From Halobacterium wangiae (GTDB lineage: Archaea > Halobacteriota > Halobacteria > Halobacteriales > Halobacteriaceae), in assembly GCF_021249345.1 (NCBI RefSeq), contig NZ_CP089588.1, positions 2,852,001 to 2,916,000 on the forward strand: 64,000 nt of DNA. Reading direction: 5' to 3'. Below are positions 60,098 through 64,000 of this stretch, piece after piece. A program made the translations under genes and the position numbers. The stretch's first letter is position 1. Every line of letters starts with the position of its first letter. The notes below the pieces were generated by a model. The model saw only the letters and a program-made list of their open reading frames with translations, was not told the DNA's origin and ran no database searches.

Positions 60098-60876
60098 CCA
60101 AGCACGCCCGTGCGCTGGCCACGGTAGCCGAACTGGTCGCGGTAGCCGTACGGTGAGACAAGGACGGGCCAGAACGGTTCGTCGGCGATTAGGTCCGTGC
60201 CGTCCGCGGCGGCGAACCGCTCGCCGGCGTCGACGCGCTCGAAGTTCTCCACGAACACGTCGTAGTCGTCGGCAGCCGGCTTGGGGATCGCCTCCCCGAT
60301 CTCGAACAGTGGAAGGTCGTGTTCGACGGTGTCGCCGGGGAGCGCGCCGGTCGCCGTCAGGAACTCCCGAGCGAGGCTGTAGGCGTTCTCGTCGGCCGTC
60401 TCCGTCCCCTGCAGCCCGGCCTCCACTTCGATGATGGTGGCGTCGGCCGCGAACAGTCGCCCGTTCTCGAGTGCCGTCGCGTCGACGAGGGCCTTCACGG
60501 AGAGGTGGGGGACGATGGCCTCTACGGTGCTGTTCAGTCCGGACGTGATCGCGAACGGCTCGGCGTGTGACTGCGTCGAGTGGATTGAGAGCACCGTACA
60601 GCCCTCGACCTCGTCGTCGAGTTCCTGGGCTAGCTCTCGCTCGTAGACGTCTTCGGGCACGCTGTCGGTGAACGCACGGTTGAGGTCGGTGTTCACGTAG
60701 CGCACGCCAGCGTCGAGGGCACGTTCGTTGGCCACGACGAGTTTCACTGGCCGCAGTACCTCCGGGTCGTCCTCGATGAGTCGTTCGATCGCCCGGACGC
60801 CACACGCCTCGTCGCCGTGGACACCGCCGACGATGGCGAGTTCCGGGGTCCCTTCACCGAGCTGCTCGACTCGCAT
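60040..60876 (-). CDS. Succinylglutamate desuccinylase/aspartoacylase-family metallo-amidohydrolase
   Basis: A 278-residue zinc-dependent enzyme. LAIVGGVHGDEACGVRAI supplies the HxxE zinc ligands (His, Glu). NTDLNRAF and SIHSTQSHAEPFA hold the third His and substrate-binding residues. IIEVEAGLQG contains the catalytic Glu. It may remove acyl groups from amino acids. The ATG 60876 is preferred over a GTG at 60885. The C-terminal tail overlaps UPF0179 by 58 bp; both stops are fixed by their frames, so the overlap is real. Confidence 0.88.
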   Translation of the reverse strand: MRVEQLGEGTPELAIVGGVHGDEACGVRAIERLIEDDPEVLRPVKLVVANERALDAGVRYVNTDLNRAFTDSVPEDVYERELAQELDDEVEGCTVLSIHSTQSHAEPFAITSGLNSTVEAIVPHLSVKALVDATALENGRLFAADATIIEVEAGLQGTETADENAYSLAREFLTATGALPGDTVEHDLPLFEIGEAIPKPAADDYDVFVENFERVDAGERFAAADGTDLIADEPFWPVLVSPYGYRDQFGYRGQRTGVLGQSSEGANSTSVSSRSSAQ

Positions 60877-60977
60877 TACCCACACTAACCGTTCCGCAGT
60901 GAAAGGGGTTGGTGTTACGGCCCACCCGGGAGCGAGTCGGCCGAGAGGATTACGTGGCCGCGGGCGGAACTACCGCC

Positions 60978-61460
60978 ATGGACGACCACACCCGGGACCC
61001 GAGTGTCGCGCCACCGCTGGGCGACCCGACGGGCTGGCGGACCGACGAGCGGGTGTGGGAGCACGCGACGCTGCGCCGGGCCTGCGAGCACGGCATCCGC
61101 CTCTACAACGCCGGGGCGTTCCACGAGTCCCACGACTGCTTCGAGGACGAGTGGTACAACTACGGGAGCGGCACCACGGAGAGCGCATTCCTCCACGGGA
61201 TGGTCCAGGTGGCCGCGGGCGCGTACAAGCACTTCGACTTCGAGAACGACGACGGGATGCGCTCGCTGTTCGACACCGCACTCCAGTACCTCTCCGACGT
61301 CCCCGCGGACTTCTACGGCGTGGACGTCGCTGACGTCCGGGCGACGCTGCGGGAGGCGCTGGTCGACCCGTCCGTCCTCGAGGACTGGCGGATACCCATC
61401 GACGGCGCGGAGCCGACGGCCTACCCGGTCGACTACGAGTACGCCGAGCAGCTTGAGTAG
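60978..61460 (+). CDS. DUF309 family protein
   Basis: A 160-residue helical protein. [20 protein letters not shown] is the DUF309 core (HExxExxE-like), followed by [20 protein letters not shown]. Members are small and possibly metal-binding, with no proven role. ATG 60978 starts the family-length protein. Confidence 0.88.
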   Translation: MDDHTRDPSVAPPLGDPTGWRTDERVWEHATLRRACEHGIRLYNAGAFHESHDCFEDEWYNYGSGTTESAFLHGMVQVAAGAYKHFDFENDDGMRSLFDTALQYLSDVPADFYGVDVADVRATLREALVDPSVLEDWRIPIDGAEPTAYPVDYEYAEQLE

Positions 61461-61504
61461 TCCGCGCCGACTGTTTCCTATCGGTGCCCTTATGTAAGCG
61501 ACAG

Positions 61505-61538
61505 CTGTCAGTACGACCCGAGAACCACACTGTCAGTA
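61505..61538 (+). promoter_or_regulatory. Direct repeat before the RND exporter
   Basis: CTGTCAGTA occurs twice, at 61505-61513 and 61530-61538, with 25 bp between starts. A related half-site, ACAGTACT, follows near 61550. A TATA-like CTTATGTAAG lies at 61489-61498. The arrangement suggests binding of a dimeric regulator that controls the exporter. Confidence 0.45.
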
Positions 61539-61572
61539 TGATTCTACCAACAGTACTTCCGGGGGGTCGGGC

Positions 61573-64000
61573 GTGAGTCGCGTCGACGACCTCGTCGCAC
61601 TGGTCACGGGGCACAGCAAGGCCGCTATCGCCGTCATGCTGGTGTTGACCATCGCCATCGGCGCCGGCGCACCGATGGTCGACCAGTCCTCGTCGCTCGA
61701 CCAGTTCCAGTCCGAGAGCGACGCCTCCCAGAAACTCGACTACATCGAGGCGAACTTCCAGACGGACAGCGAGAACTCGACGACCGCGCAGATAATCGTC
61801 CGCGGCGACGACGTGCTCTCGAAGGACGCGCTCGTACGCACACTGGAGTACGAGCGCACCCTCTACCAGAACGAGACGATCGGCCCGACGCTCGCCGACG
61901 ACGACGCCATCACGGGCGTCGCCAACGTCGTCGCGCTCGCGTCAATCCAGACCGAACAGGGCCGCGAGGTCCAGCGCGTCGCGACGGAGCTACAGGAACG
62001 CCAGTCGGCCCTCGAGGAGCGCTCGACCGCGCTCAACGACACCGCCGACCTGCTGCAGGCCGAACTCACGTACCTCCGGCAGAACCCGGACGCGAGCGCC
62101 GCGGCGTCCTTCGAGTCGGTGCGAGCGAACAGCTCCGTCGAACTGAATCAGACCGACGCCGCCATCTTCCAGCAGGCGACCGACGCGCTCCGCAACGCGA
62201 CGTCGGAGTCCGAGGCCCAGGAGGCCTACCGGGTCGGCACGCAGGGCGTGCTCGCCGACGACTACCGCGAGCTACAGAGCCAGGCGGCCGAACTGGAGTC
62301 GCTGGCGGAGACGCTCGAGACGGAACGTGCGGAACTGGAGGACGCCCGGAACGCGTCCATCGACGAGCAGATCGAACAGCTCGAGTCGATGAACGAGTCG
62401 GCTGTCGACTCCATCGTCGCGACGGTGCTCGCCGAGGGACAGAACGGGAACGGCGGCTTCTCCGTCTTCGCGCTGATGCCCTCGGACTACGAACCGGGGT
62501 CGACGAGCGCCGACGCGACGATGCTCGTCGTCCAGCAGAGCGCCCAGGGAGCCGCCCCGACCGGTCAGGTGACCGACGACGCCATCATCGACGCCCAGCT
62601 CGCGATGCAGACGCTCGGTGCGGCCGACGGCCAGGACTACCTCGTCTTCGGCGCGGGCATCATCTCCGAGGAGATCAACACCTCGATGACCGACAGCCTG
62701 CTCATCGTCGGGCCGCTGGCGGTCGTCTTCGTGTTGCTCGCGCTCGCCATCGCCTACCGCGACGTCCTCGACATCCTGCTCGGCCTCTTCGGCATCGCGG
62801 CCGTGCTGACGTGGACGTTCGGCTTCATGGGGTGGACCGACATCGCGTTCAACCAGATCTTCATCGCGGTGCCCGTCCTCCTCATCGGGCTCTCCATCGA
62901 CTACGCCATCCACATCTTCATGCGACACCGGGAGGAGCGACAGAACTCGCCGGGCGAAGGCGTCCGCGGGTCGATGAAGATCGCCCTCGGCGGCGTCGGC
63001 GTCGCGCTCGTCTGGGTGACCGCCACCACGGTCATCGGCTTCCTCTCGAATCTCACCAGCCCCGTCCCGCCCATCCAGGAGTTCGGCGTCGTCTCCTCGT
63101 GGGGGATCTTCGCGGCGCTGCTCGTCTTCGGCGTGCTGATTCCCGCGCTGAAGGTGGAGATCGATGGCTTCCTCGAGTCCCGTGGCTGGGACCGCCAGAA
63201 GCGCGCGTTCGGCACCGGCGGCGGGCGCTTCAGCAGCGTGCTCGCGGTCGGGTCGACGGCCGCGCGGAAGGCGCCGGCCGTCGTGCTCGTGCTCACGCTG
63301 CTCGTGACCGCCGCGGGCGCGTACGGCGCGACGCAGGTCGACACCTCCTTCGACCAGGAGGACTTCCTCGCGGAGGAACCGGCGGACTGGATGAAAGACC
63401 TCCCGGAGCCGTTCGCGCCGGGCGAGTACTCCGCGAAGCAGAACCTCCGGTACGTCAACGAGCGGTTCGTCCGCGAGGACTCCCAGGCCCAGATACTGCT
63501 CGAGAACGACGTCACCGGGAACAGGGCGCTCCAGCGGGTGCAGGCCGCCTGCGACGCGGCGGCCGAGAAGGACGTCACGCAGACGCTCTCGAACGGCCAG
63601 CCCGCGATACAGGGGCCGCTGTCCACGATGCAGTCCGTCGCGGCCCAGAACGAGTCGTTCGCCGAGACGTTCCGGGCGGCGGACACTGACGGCGACGGCG
63701 TCCCCGACCAGAACGTCGCCGGAGTGTACGACGCGTTCTTCGACGCGGCACCCGACCAGGCCAGCGCCTACGTCTACCAGAACGAGAACGGGGAGTACGA
63801 AGCGCTCCGCCTCGTGGTGTCCGTGCAGGGCGGTGCCTCCGGTGAGGACATCACTACACAGATGCGCGACGTCGCGGACGCGGCCACCGGCGACGGCGTC
63901 GAGGCGACCGCGACCGGGAGCGCCATCCTCAACAAGATCGTCCAGGACCAGCTCCTCGAGACGGTCGTCCAGAGCCTGCTCATCACGCTCGTCGCGGTGT
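61573..64000 (+). CDS. RND/MMPL-family exporter (5' part)
   Basis: Starts at GTG 61573 and runs past the window (809 codons seen). The first membrane helix (KAAIAVMLVLTIAIGAGAPM) is followed by a large outer domain with coiled-coil stretches (TELQERQSALEERSTALNDT). A cluster of helices comes next, including SIDYAIHIFMRHREERQNSP, the RND signature with charged residues, and then a second half with its own helix (APAVVLVLTLLVTAAGAYGA). It should export hydrophobic compounds using the proton or sodium gradient. The C-terminal helices are missing only because of the window end. Confidence 0.9.
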   Translation, partial: MSRVDDLVALVTGHSKAAIAVMLVLTIAIGAGAPMVDQSSSLDQFQSESDASQKLDYIEANFQTDSENSTTAQIIVRGDDVLSKDALVRTLEYERTLYQNETIGPTLADDDAITGVANVVALASIQTEQGREVQRVATELQERQSALEERSTALNDTADLLQAELTYLRQNPDASAAASFESVRANSSVELNQTDAAIFQQATDALRNATSESEAQEAYRVGTQGVLADDYRELQSQAAELESLAETLETERAELEDARNASIDEQIEQLESMNESAVDSIVATVLAEGQNGNGGFSVFALMPSDYEPGSTSADATMLVVQQSAQGAAPTGQVTDDAIIDAQLAMQTLGAADGQDYLVFGAGIISEEINTSMTDSLLIVGPLAVVFVLLALAIAYRDVLDILLGLFGIAAVLTWTFGFMGWTDIAFNQIFIAVPVLLIGLSIDYAIHIFMRHREERQNSPGEGVRGSMKIALGGVGVALVWVTATTVIGFLSNLTSPVPPIQEFGVVSSWGIFAALLVFGVLIPALKVEIDGFLESRGWDRQKRAFGTGGGRFSSVLAVGSTAARKAPAVVLVLTLLVTAAGAYGATQVDTSFDQEDFLAEEPADWMKDLPEPFAPGEYSAKQNLRYVNERFVREDSQAQILLENDVTGNRALQRVQAACDAAAEKDVTQTLSNGQPAIQGPLSTMQSVAAQNESFAETFRAADTDGDGVPDQNVAGVYDAFFDAAPDQASAYVYQNENGEYEALRLVVSVQGGASGEDITTQMRDVADAATGDGVEATATGSAILNKIVQDQLLETVVQSLLITLVAV

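Noticed and set aside
1-64000. CRISPR array, insertion sequence, prophage or rRNA
   Set aside because: No regularly spaced repeats, transposase or integrase motifs, or rRNA-like sequence were seen.

Overview
The window is a gene-dense, GC-rich chromosomal segment from a halophilic archaeon of class Halobacteria. The signs are very acidic proteins, many leaderless genes with a TATA element about 26-30 nt before the start codon, Tat-type lipoprotein export, three archaellin genes, a two-fold cyclin TFB paralogue and haloarchaea-specific small families. From memory, the order arlJIHGF-arlCE-arlD-transducer, archaellins, HEAT protein, cheF, cheF, cheR-D-C-C-A-B-Y, cheW matches the motility/taxis locus of Halobacterium salinarum, so a member of Halobacteriaceae close to Halobacterium is likely.

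Layout. 1-1013: Lrp/AsnC regulator (cut by the window edge) and a small membrane protein. 1033-8158: an iron-type ABC importer operon (binding lipoprotein, permease, ATPase) ending in a GT-C glycosyltransferase, followed upstream by an RGP/alpha-1,4-glucan-protein-synthase-like protein. Both promoters carry DtxR-like palindromes, and a third, weaker one precedes a ZIP transporter at 18701-19501. 8209-10433: a seven-helix membrane protein coupled to a HEAT-repeat pseudokinase-like protein. 10539-15649: thiolase with its DUF35 partner, GNAT acetyltransferase, old-yellow-enzyme-like oxidoreductase and a hypothetical protein. 15654-23130: TFB paralogue, NlpC/P60 peptidase, nitrilase, ZIP transporter, MazG-like protein, ADP-forming acyl-CoA synthetase and a BioD/DRTGG protein.

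23122-47582 is the motility and taxis island. cheW2, an HTH/membrane pair and a MinD-like ATPase flank the archaellum machinery operon (soluble transducer, arlD, arlCE, arlF, arlG, arlH, arlI, arlJ on the minus strand). A small Cys-containing protein and three tandem archaellin genes diverge from it. Next come a HEAT protein and two CheF adaptors, which link CheY to the archaellum, and then the che operon (DUF7500-like, cheW, cheY, cheB, cheA, cheC, double cheC, cheD, cheR). Most of its genes overlap by 1-4 nt, which indicates translational coupling. Signals pass from transducers through CheW/CheA to CheY, with CheR, CheB, CheD and CheC for adaptation. CheY-P acts through CheF on the ArlCDE switch complex.

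47872-64000 is housekeeping and accessory DNA: a membrane protein, an Hrq1-like helicase, a DCC-type thiol oxidoreductase, a ferritin-like protein next to a 2Fe-2S ferredoxin, an aminotransferase, a PRC-barrel protein, a dual-specificity phosphatase, a TrkA-N/DHH phosphoesterase, an SDR, tRNA-Lys(CTT), a UspA protein, UPF0179, an AstE/aspartoacylase-like enzyme, DUF309 and the start of an RND/MMPL exporter. I saw no rRNA, CRISPR array, insertion sequence or prophage. The least explained items are the seven-helix/HEAT-pseudokinase pair, a 25-codon leader ORF coupled to cheF, an 11-bp motif shared by the archaellin and che promoters, and a structured 382-bp intergenic region at 58260-58641.
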